From NCBI GenBank assembly GCA_019116345.1, contig DXBV01000020.1, forward strand, positions 1-64,000: a DNA stretch of 64,000 nucleotides, written 5' to 3'. The translations under genes were made by a program, and so were the position numbers. Positions 57,900 to 64,000 of this stretch are shown piece by piece. Under the pieces are notes generated by a model, which saw only the letters and a program-made list of their open reading frames with translations, did not search any database and was not told where the DNA came from. Source of the DNA: Candidatus Allofournierella merdipullorum. Its GTDB lineage: Bacteria; Bacillota; Clostridia; Oscillospirales; Ruminococcaceae. How positions within the stretch are numbered: the stretch's first letter is position 1; each line of letters begins with the position of its first letter.

Positions 57900-58616
57900 T
57901 CAGACGCCGCCGAACCGGCGGCTGCGGTGGCAGAATTCCAGGATGGCAGCGTCCAGGTCCGCCCGGGTGAAGTCCGGCCAGAGAACGTCCATCTCCACCA
58001 GCTCGGAATAGGCAGCCTGCCACAGCATAAAGTTGGACAGGCGCTTCTCTCCGCTGGGGCGCAGGATGAAATCCGGGTCCTTCTGGCCACGGGTGTACAT
58101 GTGGTCGCTCATCATCTCTTCGGTGATGTCCTGAGGCTCCAGTTTGCCCTCCTTCACCAGTTGGGCCAGCTGCCGGGCAGCCCGCACGATCTCGGGCCGG
58201 CCGCCGTAGTTCACCGCGATGTTCAGGGTCATGCCGGTGTTGGCTGCGGTTTTCTCCTCGATCTCGTTCATCAGTTTCTGGTGTTTGGGTTCCAGCACCG
58301 AGCGGTCGCCCAGGAACACCACGCGGTTGTTCTCCTTCTGGTAGTCGAAGGCTTTGACGAGATACTCGCCGAACAGCTTCATGATCGCGCCCACCTCGTC
58401 CTGAGGACGGCGCCAGTTCTCGGTGGAAAAGGCATAAAACGTTACCGACTCCACCCCCAGCTGATTGCAGTAGCGGGTGATGTCCTGAAAGACCTCGGCG
58501 CCTTTTTTGTGGCCCGCAGTGCGGGGCATTCCCCGCCGCTTGGCCCAGCGGCCGTTGCCGTCCATGATGATGCCGATGCTCAGGCCCTTGGCCAGTTCCT
58601 GAATGGGCTGCTCCAT
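57900..58616 (-). CDS. uppS: Undecaprenyl diphosphate synthase (isoprenyl transferase)
   Basis: UppS builds the lipid carrier for peptidoglycan. The 238-residue cis-prenyltransferase has IIMDGNGRWAKRRG (residues 15-28), FSTENWRRP and the C-terminal RPSGEKRLSNFMLWQ motif. ATG 58616 follows AAAGGA. A slightly longer open frame at 57892-58635 in another frame is only a shadow. Confidence 0.97.
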   Translation of the reverse strand: MEQPIQELAKGLSIGIIMDGNGRWAKRRGMPRTAGHKKGAEVFQDITRYCNQLGVESVTFYAFSTENWRRPQDEVGAIMKLFGEYLVKAFDYQKENNRVVFLGDRSVLEPKHQKLMNEIEEKTAANTGMTLNIAVNYGGRPEIVRAARQLAQLVKEGKLEPQDITEEMMSDHMYTRGQKDPDFILRPSGEKRLSNFMLWQAAYSELVEMDVLWPDFTRADLDAAILEFCHRSRRFGGV

Positions 58617-58639
58617 ATGAATTGTTTCCTTTCACAAAT

Positions 58640-58684
58640 AAAGGGCCGCGCTTCGCAACCTGGCGCTGCGCGGCTCGGCCCTTT
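58640..58684 (-). other. Hairpin between frr and uppS
   Basis: AAAGGGCC (58640-58647) pairs with GGCCCTTT (58677-58684) with further GC pairs inside. On the minus strand it is followed by ATTTGTG, so it could cause partial termination inside the operon or protect the upstream mRNA. Confidence 0.5.
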
Positions 58685-58698
58685 TGGTCACGCCGAGA

Positions 58699-59253
58699 TC
58701 AAATCTCCATGATCTCCTTGTTTTTCTCTTCGCAGGCTTTATCGACCAGTTTCACGTACTTGTCGGTGATCTTCTGCATCTCTTCCTCGTAGTGCTTCTG
58801 ATCGTCCTCGGTGATCTCACTGTTCTTCTTCTGCGCTTTGAGCTTATCCATCGCGTCGCGGCGGATGTTGCGCACAGCAACTTTGGTCTCCTCGCCCAGC
58901 TTCTGCACGTCCTTGGTCAGCTGGCGGCGGCGCTCCTCGGTGGGCGCGGGGAAAACCAGACGGATGACACGGCCGTCATCGGTGGGGTTGATGCCGATGT
59001 CGCTCACCAGCAGCGCATGCTCGATGGCGTGGATCAGCGAGGCGTCCCAGGGGGTGATGGTGAGGATGCGGGCCTCGGCCACCGCCACAGCGGCCACCTG
59101 ATTGATGGGCGTGGGGCTGCCGTAGTAGTCCACGGCGACCCGGTCCAGAATGGCAGGGTTGGCACGGCCGGCGCGCACAGACACCAGCTCCTTGTCCAGG
59201 TAGCGCAGCGCGCCTTCCATTTTTTCCTCGTAGGGTTTCGTAAATTCGCTCAT
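58699..59253 (-). CDS. frr: Ribosome recycling factor
   Basis: RRF frees ribosomes after termination. The 184-residue protein has the family pattern (VRAGRANPAILDRVAVDYYGS, GTPINQVA-like, ITPWD) and the helical bundle C-terminus. ATG 59253 follows AAAGGAG. It is 73 bp downstream of pyrH, the classical pair. Confidence 0.97.
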   Translation of the reverse strand: MSEFTKPYEEKMEGALRYLDKELVSVRAGRANPAILDRVAVDYYGSPTPINQVAAVAVAEARILTITPWDASLIHAIEHALLVSDIGINPTDDGRVIRLVFPAPTEERRRQLTKDVQKLGEETKVAVRNIRRDAMDKLKAQKKNSEITEDDQKHYEEEMQKITDKYVKLVDKACEEKNKEIMEI

Positions 59254-59326
59254 ATCCAAAGCTCCTTTTTTATTTTCCGCCGTCAAGGCTCAAAAGACTG
59301 CGTGTCAGGGCGATATCCGAAAGAGG

Positions 59327-60037
59327 TCATGCCTCCTGCACCAGGGTGCCGATGTCCTCGCCTTTCACCGCGCGGGCGATGTTGGCGGGATAGGCCAGGT
59401 CAAACACAAGAATGGGCAGGCCGTTCTCCCGGCAGAGGGTAGCGGCGGTGCCGTCCATGACGCCCAGCTTCTTTTCCAGCACCTCGCTGAACGTGAGGTT
59501 GGAATACTTTACAGCATCGGGATACTTCTTGGGATCCTTGTCATACACGCCGTCCACCATGGTGGCCTTGAACATCACGTCGCAGCCGGTCTCGATGGCG
59601 CGCAGCGCGCTGGAGGTATCGGTGGAGAAGAAAGGACAGGCGGTGCCGCCGGCGAAGAGGACGACCTTGCCCTCTTCCATGGCCTGCACGGCGTCGTCGC
59701 GCGTGTATGTCGCCGCGATCTGGGGCATCACGATGGCGGACTGCACCACCGCGGGAACGCCCGTCTGGCGAAGCGCGTCCGCCAGGGCCATGCAGTTCAT
59801 CACCGTGGCCAGCATGCCGATCTTGTCGGCGCAGGTGCGCTCCATCTCGCCGCTGGAGCGGCCGCGCCAGAAGTTGCCGCCGCCCACCACGACGCCGATC
59901 TGCACGCCCAGGTCGTGGGCCTGCTTGATGCCGCCGCAGATAGAGCGCATGGTCTCGTCGTCAAATCCTGTGCCTTTGGCACTGGCGAGAGCCTCGCCGC
60001 TCACCTTCAGCAGGATGCGTTTATATTTGGTTTCCAC
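59327..60037 (-). CDS. pyrH: UMP kinase
   Basis: PyrH phosphorylates UMP to UDP. The 236-residue amino-acid-kinase-fold protein has LLKVSGEAL at the N-terminus, GVVVGGGNFWRG, the DKIGMLATVMNCMAL stretch, and the VDGVYDKDPKK substrate loop. A GTG start at 60037 is preceded by GGCGGTG at 8 bp; TTG codons at 60043 and 60070 are alternatives. It is the first gene of pyrH-frr-uppS-cdsA-dxr-rseP-ispG-polC. Confidence 0.96.
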   Translation of the reverse strand: METKYKRILLKVSGEALASAKGTGFDDETMRSICGGIKQAHDLGVQIGVVVGGGNFWRGRSSGEMERTCADKIGMLATVMNCMALADALRQTGVPAVVQSAIVMPQIAATYTRDDAVQAMEEGKVVLFAGGTACPFFSTDTSSALRAIETGCDVMFKATMVDGVYDKDPKKYPDAVKYSNLTFSEVLEKKLGVMDGTAATLCRENGLPILVFDLAYPANIARAVKGEDIGTLVQEA

Positions 60038-60101
60038 GTTCAAAACACCGCCTGTATCCCTCCGGTCCAAAGGCCGGAACTGTATTTATTATATTGCTTA
60101 T

Positions 60102-60130
60102 ATTTTACAATAAAACCCTTTTCTTGTAAA
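60102..60130 (-). promoter_or_regulatory. Sigma-A promoter of the pyrH operon
   Basis: On the minus strand TTTACA (60125-60130) is 17 bp from TAAAAT (60102-60107), about 65 bp upstream of pyrH. Confidence 0.85.
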
Positions 60131-60165
60131 CAATTAAAAAGCCTCCCATCTTTTGCACAAAAGAC

Positions 60166-60196
60166 ACGGGCGGCCTCCCGGCAGGAGACCGCCCGT
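60166..60196. terminator. Hairpin after the kinase-like gene
   Basis: ACGGGCGG (60166-60173) and CCGCCCGT (60189-60196) pair, with an inner CCTCCC/GGAG-type extension. The better T-run is on the plus strand (CGTTTTTC); on the minus strand it is followed by GTCTTTTG. It probably ends the kinase-like transcript. Confidence 0.6.
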
Positions 60197-60214
60197 TTTT
60201 CTTCAGATTTTTTG

Positions 60215-61057
60215 TCAAAGGGACAGGCAGCTTTGAGCCGTGCGCAGACGGCCTGCCTGCTGCGCGCGCATCGCCAGACTGCGGCCGGCACTGCGCAGTG
60301 CGGAATGCCCTTCGGAGCGGAGCGGCGCAGCGGGAATATCCAGCCGCACGCTGGTGCCAGAGGGGCCGCTTTCCAGGGAGAAGCCCCAGCCCATGGAAAG
60401 CGCGTATTCCCGCGCCAGATAAAGCCCCAGACCTGCGCCATGGCGCGCGCCGTCCTGCGCAGACTCCGTGAGGAAGGGCTTGAAAAGGTTTTTCATCAGC
60501 GCCGGGGAAAGACCCGGCCCGTCGTCGGTCACCGTCAGGCACATCCCCTCGCCTTCCGGCCGCAGGCAGACACGCACCGGGCTTTGGGTATAGTGCAGAG
60601 CATTCATCAAGAGGTTCAGCAAAACTTTGTCCGTCCAGGCTTCATCCGCCAGTACGAACTGGCCTTCGGCACAGCTGCATTCCCAGGCGACCCGCTCCCC
60701 TCCCGGGCAGGATTCGTTGACAAGGCTGACCAGCTGCTGCCACTGCCATGCCGGTTCCACCGGCTGGAGCCTGGGCGTCAGACGGCCCTGGCTCTGGCTT
60801 GTCAGATCGGCCAGGTTCTCGGCAATGTAGTTGAGGTACCGCACGCAGACTTCCATGTCCGCCAGCGCCGGAGCCACAAAGCGGGCCTGTTCTTCCGCCA
60901 GAACGCCGCGGGTCTGCAGCTCCACTGTTTCGCGGGCCAGCATGATCCCCTGGGCCACCTGCTGGATCTCCCCGGCAAGGCCACCGCAGAGAAAGTTTTT
61001 GCGCTTTTCTTCCTGCAAAAGACGTTCCGATTCAAGTTGTAAGGGCATATGCATCAT
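60215..61057 (-). CDS. Degenerate histidine-kinase-like ATPase without phosphoacceptor His
   Basis: The product of about 280 residues has a full HATPase_c domain: N-box NLLMNALHYT, G1 DDGPGLS, and G2 GAGLGLYLA. In front of it is a helical segment that aligns in position with a HisKA/DHp domain, but where S-H-E-(I/L) is expected it reads LAGEIQQ, so the His is replaced by Gly. No transmembrane or sensor domain is visible. It overlaps the Spo0A-like gene by 26 bp. It may be a phosphatase, an allosteric partner or an anti-regulator of that protein rather than a kinase (inference). The ATG at 61057 is used; upstream codons lie within the regulator gene. Confidence 0.75.
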   Translation of the reverse strand: MMHMPLQLESERLLQEEKRKNFLCGGLAGEIQQVAQGIMLARETVELQTRGVLAEEQARFVAPALADMEVCVRYLNYIAENLADLTSQSQGRLTPRLQPVEPAWQWQQLVSLVNESCPGGERVAWECSCAEGQFVLADEAWTDKVLLNLLMNALHYTQSPVRVCLRPEGEGMCLTVTDDGPGLSPALMKNLFKPFLTESAQDGARHGAGLGLYLAREYALSMGWGFSLESGPSGTSVRLDIPAAPLRSEGHSALRSAGRSLAMRAQQAGRLRTAQSCLSL

Positions 61058-61778
61058 CCCGGCTTTCCGATCGTTCCCGCACGAAAGCGCTGGTGAGCGC
61101 GGCGACCAGCTGCTTGGGACTGGGTGTTTTTTCAAACACACCCATCCGGGTCAGCAGCTTGCCCATGCGGCGCAAACCGCTTTCCACGCCCTGCGGGCTC
61201 ACTCCGTACAGCTGCCCCAGCTCGATGTACAGCGTTTTCAGCGGAACAGGTGCGCCGCCGGTCAATTCCAGCTGCATGGCGCTGGCGATGTACCAGAAGC
61301 TGACATGCTCCATGGGCAGCCCCAGTTCCCGAAGGAACCCCACGACGGCAGGATGCACTCCGGGCATCTGCGGCGGGACGGGCGTCGCATACAGGTGCCG
61401 GATGTTCTCCAGCAGCATTTGTGCGGTGTATGGCTTAATCATATAATAATCCGCACCGTTTGACAATATCTGTGGCCGCAGATCCGAAGGCGGATAAGTC
61501 TCGGTGCAGGTCAGGATGAGCCGTGTTTCCGGGCAGGCCTGCACAAGTTCCCTGTACCGCTTCAGGAACGTGAACAGGTCCATGTCCGGCACGAAGCAAT
61601 CCGCCACCACCACTGCAGGCCCCGCCCCGCTTTGAAGATAGCGAAGCAGCGCCGCCGCCCGCTGAAAACAGACCGGCGTCTGTCCCAGCTGCTCCAGGCC
61701 TGCCGCAAGCCGGCGCTGAAGCACATCCGAAGGTTCCAAGATCAATATCTTCTCCCATTTGCGCATCGGTTCGCCCAA
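61032..61778 (-). CDS. Spo0A-like response regulator
   Basis: The 248-residue protein has an N-terminal receiver domain and a C-terminal region (about residues 143-215) that matches the Spo0A DNA-binding domain in its helix pattern: LRELGLPMEHVSFWYI, LKTLYIELGQLYGVS, VESGLRRM. In the receiver the phosphoacceptor Asp (D60 in VADCFVPDMD), the Thr (T90) and the Lys (K115 in MIKPY) are kept; the usual acidic pair at the end of strand 1 is reduced to E15-P16. A TTG start at 61778 follows AGGTG at 9 bp; ATG at 61766 is the alternative. It is followed by the His-less kinase-like gene. No spore genes other than SpoIVF-like ones are seen, so its targets may be outside sporulation. Confidence 0.75.
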   Translation of the reverse strand: MGEPMRKWEKILILEPSDVLQRRLAAGLEQLGQTPVCFQRAAALLRYLQSGAGPAVVVADCFVPDMDLFTFLKRYRELVQACPETRLILTCTETYPPSDLRPQILSNGADYYMIKPYTAQMLLENIRHLYATPVPPQMPGVHPAVVGFLRELGLPMEHVSFWYIASAMQLELTGGAPVPLKTLYIELGQLYGVSPQGVESGLRRMGKLLTRMGVFEKTPSPKQLVAALTSAFVRERSESRDDAYALTT

Positions 61779-61806
61779 TGCAAGTCACACCTTTCCTTCA
61801 CTGCCC

Positions 61807-62085
61807 TCAGATCTGCACCAGCAGATCCTCCAGAACATCCCGCCAATGTTCCGCAGGCACAGCGTTTTCATAGAGATACTCCAGGATCCAGCGCGCTTTC
61901 TGTCTGCACAGCCCCGTCACCGTTCGGCTATCCCGGGTGTGCTCTTTCGCAGAGTCCACCGCGATCTCATAGGTCGCCGTGCACTCCGGAAAAAGCACCA
62001 GGGAATAGCGGATACGGCGGGCGTTCTGCAAACACCCCAGCTGTGAAAAGGCTCTGTACCTTGTGTATCGCTCTCCGATCCTCAC
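61807..62085 (-). CDS. Small DUF6514-like protein
   Basis: The 92-residue protein resembles the DUF6514 family in its C-terminus (ILEYLYENAVPAEHWRDVLEDLL) and in the Y-x-L-x-(V/L) beta pattern of the middle. A GTG start at 62085 with GGGG 5 bp upstream is chosen; 56 further codons upstream have no ribosome binding site and read through a promoter. It is 28 bp upstream of the Spo0A-like gene and probably in the same transcript. Function unknown. Confidence 0.65.
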   Translation of the reverse strand: MRIGERYTRYRAFSQLGCLQNARRIRYSLVLFPECTATYEIAVDSAKEHTRDSRTVTGLCRQKARWILEYLYENAVPAEHWRDVLEDLLVQI

Positions 62086-62122
62086 TGCGTCCCCTATCCT
62101 TTCTTCAATTTTATCAAATATT

Positions 62123-62151
62123 ATGGTATCGAATCCCGACGGGAAATGCAA
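62123..62151 (-). promoter_or_regulatory. Putative promoter of the DUF6514-like/Spo0A-like/kinase-like operon
   Basis: On the minus strand TTGCAT (62146-62151) is 17 bp from TACCAT (62123-62128). TTCGATA (62127-62133), one base from the Spo0A box TTCGACA, overlaps its edge. Confidence 0.5.
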
Positions 62152-62217
62152 TGATAAAAATCCGTCGTTTTCCGTCGCGTTGCCGCCGTTTTTTGGCCAT
62201 TTCAGCTGAAACAAACA

Positions 62218-62250
62218 GCCCTGCCCTGTGCACCTTGCACAAGGCAGGGC
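62218..62250 (-). terminator. Terminator of the lipoprotein gene
   Basis: GCCCTGCCCTGTGC (62218-62231) pairs with GCACAAGGCAGGGC (62237-62250), one wobble; on the minus strand it is followed by TGTTTGTTTC. It lies 26 bp after the lipoprotein stop. Confidence 0.75.
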
Positions 62251-62276
62251 CATTGTAATGTGTCAGAGACGACGTG

Positions 62277-62846
62277 TTACGCCTCGCTGGTGTCACTTTC
62301 CGCGGTGTCTTCCGAGACGGCAGAGGTGTCCGAAATTGTTTCTTCCGTCTCCTCGTCCGCGTCGGTAACAGTCACTGCGCTGTCATCGGCGGCGGCGGTT
62401 TCGATCAGAATGATCTGGTGGCTCCCCTCCTCGTCGAAGGTGGAGACGATGAAGGTTCCGGTGGTCACGTCCTCACGGGTGGCGGCATTGAGCATGCCCG
62501 ACTCCACCTTGAAGTACTCGGTGGCGTCGGTGGTGTCGATGCTCTCCGTATCCTCCGAGGCCGTCAGCGTGGACACATCCAGGGTCGTGTAATCAGTGAC
62601 TTCCTCTCCCCCGGTGTAGGCAGTAACGCTGATGTAATCCGACCCGACGTAGGTCACCTCGCCCATCACGGTCGTCTGCTCCGCAGCCGCCTCAGAACTG
62701 CCGGATGCAGCCTGCGAAGAGGAAGGCGCGGTGCTCTGCGCCTGCGAAACGCTTTCACTTTTGTCATCGGAACAGGCGGTCAGAACAGCGAGGCACGCCA
62801 GCGCCGCCGCCAAAGATAATGCGATATACTTGGTTGTGTGTTTCAA
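62277..62846 (-). CDS. Secreted lipoprotein of unknown function, Ser/Thr/acid-rich
   Basis: The 189-residue protein has a lipoprotein signal peptide with the lipobox LTAC (Cys25). After a Ser/Gln/Ala-rich linker comes a small beta-rich domain (about residues 60-140: VMGEVTYVGSDYISVTAY, FKVESGMLNAATREDV) and a highly acidic Thr/Ser tail that looks disordered. The domain resembles small OB-like or DUF5666-like modules only loosely. A TTG start at 62846 follows GGAGG. It would be processed by LspA (28102-28623). Confidence 0.85.
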   Translation of the reverse strand: MKHTTKYIALSLAAALACLAVLTACSDDKSESVSQAQSTAPSSSQAASGSSEAAAEQTTVMGEVTYVGSDYISVTAYTGGEEVTDYTTLDVSTLTASEDTESIDTTDATEYFKVESGMLNAATREDVTTGTFIVSTFDEEGSHQIILIETAAADDSAVTVTDADEETEETISDTSAVSEDTAESDTSEA

Positions 62847-62976
62847 GGTTTTCCCTCCGTTCGCTTTGTTTGTCGGAAGTTTCTTCCGATGGCCCTATCC
62901 TATCCCCCAAGGCTTAAACGGCGCTAAAGCCGGTTGTGGGGATTTTGTGGAAATTGGTTTTTGCCCCCAAACTTGT

Positions 62977-63011
62977 CTCAAGCGCAGTTCGCCTGATGAA
63001 CTGCGCTTGAG
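62977..63011. repeat. 13-bp perfect hairpin in the long intergenic region
   Basis: CTCAAGCGCAGTT (62977-62989) and AACTGCGCTTGAG (62999-63011) pair perfectly around a 9-nt loop. It is followed by TGTTTTC on the plus strand and ACAAGTTTG on the minus strand, so it is only a fair terminator. It borders the structured region 63028-63172. Confidence 0.7.
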
Positions 63012-63027
63012 TGTTTTCATATATAAA

Positions 63028-63172
63028 CCACTGTGCCGCTATTCCCAAAGCGTCGGTCCGTCGGCTTATCCGGGGCGTCTGCCCCGACATCGTCCCGCCG
63101 CATAGCCACAGCGCGTAAGTCTGCGCCAGTGGGGAGCTTTGGCCGGTGCGCCGGCCGTGACGGAAAAGCTCC
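63028..63172. ncRNA. Highly structured intergenic region, candidate non-coding RNA or intergenic repeat element
   Basis: The region between the lipoprotein and the response regulator genes (62847-63394) has no credible open frame. It contains nested complementary segments: CCACTG (63028-63033) with CAGTGG (63127-63132); CGGGGC-GTCT-GCCCCG (63071-63086); GCGC-N8-GCGC (63111-63126); and GGAGCTTT (63133-63140) with AAAGCTCC (63165-63172), enclosing GGCCGG-TGCG-CCGGCC (63141-63156). No known RNA family is recognised and the strand is unclear. Confidence 0.4.
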
Positions 63173-63218
63173 GTGCTGAGGAGTGATTTATGCTGTAAAT
63201 ACAGAATACCAGCCCCGC

Positions 63219-63234
63219 CTTAACTCAGGCTTAA
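63219..63234. promoter_or_regulatory. CTTAA direct repeat with 11-bp period, possible response-regulator site
   Basis: CTTAA occurs at 63219-63223 and again at 63230-63234, one DNA turn apart, about 52 bp upstream of the -35 of the response regulator gene. OmpR/PhoB-type regulators bind such tandem half-sites. Confidence 0.4.
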
Positions 63235-63285
63235 GCGTGCTGTGACAAGAAGGTAAACTTCCTGTGAAAACCCTTTTGTATTCGC

Positions 63286-63313
63286 TTGACGCGCCCGGGC
63301 GGAATGATACAAT
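63286..63313 (+). promoter_or_regulatory. Promoter of the response regulator gene
   Basis: TTGACG (63286-63291) is 16 bp from TACAAT (63308-63313), with TGA directly before the -10. The start codon is 82 bp downstream. Confidence 0.75.
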
Positions 63314-63394
63314 GAAAACACGGCCCCGGCACTTTAGGCTGCCTTTAGGGGCGCGTGCTATGCTGTTTCGAGACGATTTGGGGGAGGTGCATTT

Positions 63395-64000
63395 ATGCGC
63401 TTGCTTGTGGCGGAGGACGACCCCCGCCTTTTAAAGACTCTGACGCATATTTTTGAGAGCAACAAATTCAGTGTGGACGGTGTTTCCAACGGCGAGGACG
63501 CTCTGGCCCACGGCCAGACGGTGGAGTACGACGGGATGGTGCTGGACATCATGATGCCCGGCATGGACGGCGTGAGCGTGCTGAAGGCGCTGCGCAAGGC
63601 CGGCGTGACCACGCCGGCGCTGTTTCTCACCGCCCGCTCGGAAGTCTCCCAGCGGGTGGAGGGCCTGGACGCCGGGGCGGACGACTATCTGCCCAAGCCC
63701 TTCTCCACCGCCGAGCTGCTGGCACGGGTGCGGGCGATGCTGCGCCGGAAGGACAACTACCTGCCCGATCTTCTGTGCCTCGGGCCGGTCACGCTGGACC
63801 GCTCCACCTATCAACTGGGATACGACGGCCAAGAGCAGACTTTGAGCGGCAAGGAATTCCAGCTTTTGGAGATGATGATGCAGACGCCGGGCACGATTAT
63901 CGCCACCGACCGCTTCATCATCCACCTCTGGGGCTGGGACACCAACGTGGACACCAGCGTCATTTGGGTGCACATTTCCAACCTGCGCAAAAAGATCAAC
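63395..64000 (+). CDS. OmpR/PhoB-type response regulator, N-terminal 202 codons (cut by window edge)
   Basis: The receiver domain has the acidic pair ED8-D9 (AEDDP), the phosphoacceptor D51 in LDIMMPGMDG, T79 and K101 (LPKPF). A winged-helix DNA-binding domain follows from about residue 125 (TLSGKEFQLLEMMM, DRFIIHLWGWD, IWVHISNLRKKI) and is cut at the last base. ATG 63395 follows GGGGGAGG. A sensor kinase gene probably follows outside the window. It has its own promoter and opposite orientation to almost all other genes. Confidence 0.95.
   Translation, partial: MRLLVAEDDPRLLKTLTHIFESNKFSVDGVSNGEDALAHGQTVEYDGMVLDIMMPGMDGVSVLKALRKAGVTTPALFLTARSEVSQRVEGLDAGADDYLPKPFSTAELLARVRAMLRRKDNYLPDLLCLGPVTLDRSTYQLGYDGQEQTLSGKEFQLLEMMMQTPGTIIATDRFIIHLWGWDTNVDTSVIWVHISNLRKKIN

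Noticed and set aside
57892-58635. 247-codon minus-strand frame overlapping uppS
   Set aside because: It is another frame of uppS, which has all the cis-prenyltransferase motifs and a ribosome binding site.
63431-63973. 180-codon minus-strand frame opposite the response regulator
   Set aside because: Antisense shadow; the plus-strand frame has all receiver residues and a strong ribosome binding site.

Overview
The window holds two very different kinds of DNA. Positions 1 to about 2,720 are AT-rich, with A/T-rich third codon positions, and carry the end of a tig-clpP-clpX cluster. From about 2,740 to 64,000 the DNA is GC-rich and carries an ordinary chromosomal backbone of a high-GC Gram-positive of the Clostridia. 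It includes PolC, DivIVA, SepF, YlmH, RbgA, a RicA-like protein, Spo0A-like and SpoIVFA/FB-like proteins, and many TTG/GTG starts behind strong Shine-Dalgarno sites. The most likely source is an Oscillospiraceae gut bacterium of the Faecalibacterium/Gemmiger/Subdoligranulum type; this is inferred from gene content and composition, not from a search. The AT-rich part looks like another Firmicute, perhaps a Negativicute (low confidence).

The boundary can be placed almost to the base. It falls inside a tRNA gene (2717-2793) whose 5' two thirds are tRNA-Asp(GUC) but whose 3' end is that of a tRNA-Gly, so the acceptor stem does not pair. The GC-rich part then has its own tig-clpP-clpX-lon cluster, giving two non-identical sets of these genes within 11 kb. 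A chimeric assembly at conserved tRNA sequence is the simplest explanation; a real recombination event is the alternative.

Layout of the GC-rich part (almost all on the minus strand, so read from high to low coordinates): (a) 3.0-11.3 kb, protein quality control: tig, clpP, clpX, lon, engB, a methyltransferase, hslO, then the tRNAs. (b) 11.3-16.8 kb, a phosphoesterase and a plus-strand DUF1540 mini-protein, then rplS-lepB-rbgA-rnhB-yraN-thrC. (c) 16.8-23.5 kb, a SpoIVFA/SpoIVFB-like pair with two radical-SAM-associated genes and a large cell-wall amidase. (d) 23.7-26.3 kb, comEA-like and ppk1. (e) 26.4-33.7 kb, the division-linked cluster sepF-ylmH-divIVA-ileS-lspA-rluD-HAD phosphatase. (f) 33.7-42.5 kb, miaB-ricA-like-mutS-mutL-miaA-hlyD-like. 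(g) 42.5-49.3 kb, radC-uvrB-uvrA and a divergent RluA-type pseudouridine synthase. (h) 49.3-60.1 kb, pyrH-frr-uppS-cdsA-dxr-rseP-ispG-polC. (i) 60.2-64 kb, an accessory end with a Spo0A-like regulator, a kinase-like ATPase lacking the phosphoacceptor His, a small DUF6514-like protein, a lipoprotein, a highly structured intergenic region and the start of an OmpR-type response regulator.

No insertion sequence, prophage, CRISPR array or rRNA was seen. The most interesting items are the tRNA-centred junction, the degenerate sporulation-type signalling pair, the minimal SpoIVFA/FB pair, the Cys-tailed RicA-like protein beside miaB with a palindromic operator-like site, and the structured intergenic region near 63.1 kb.
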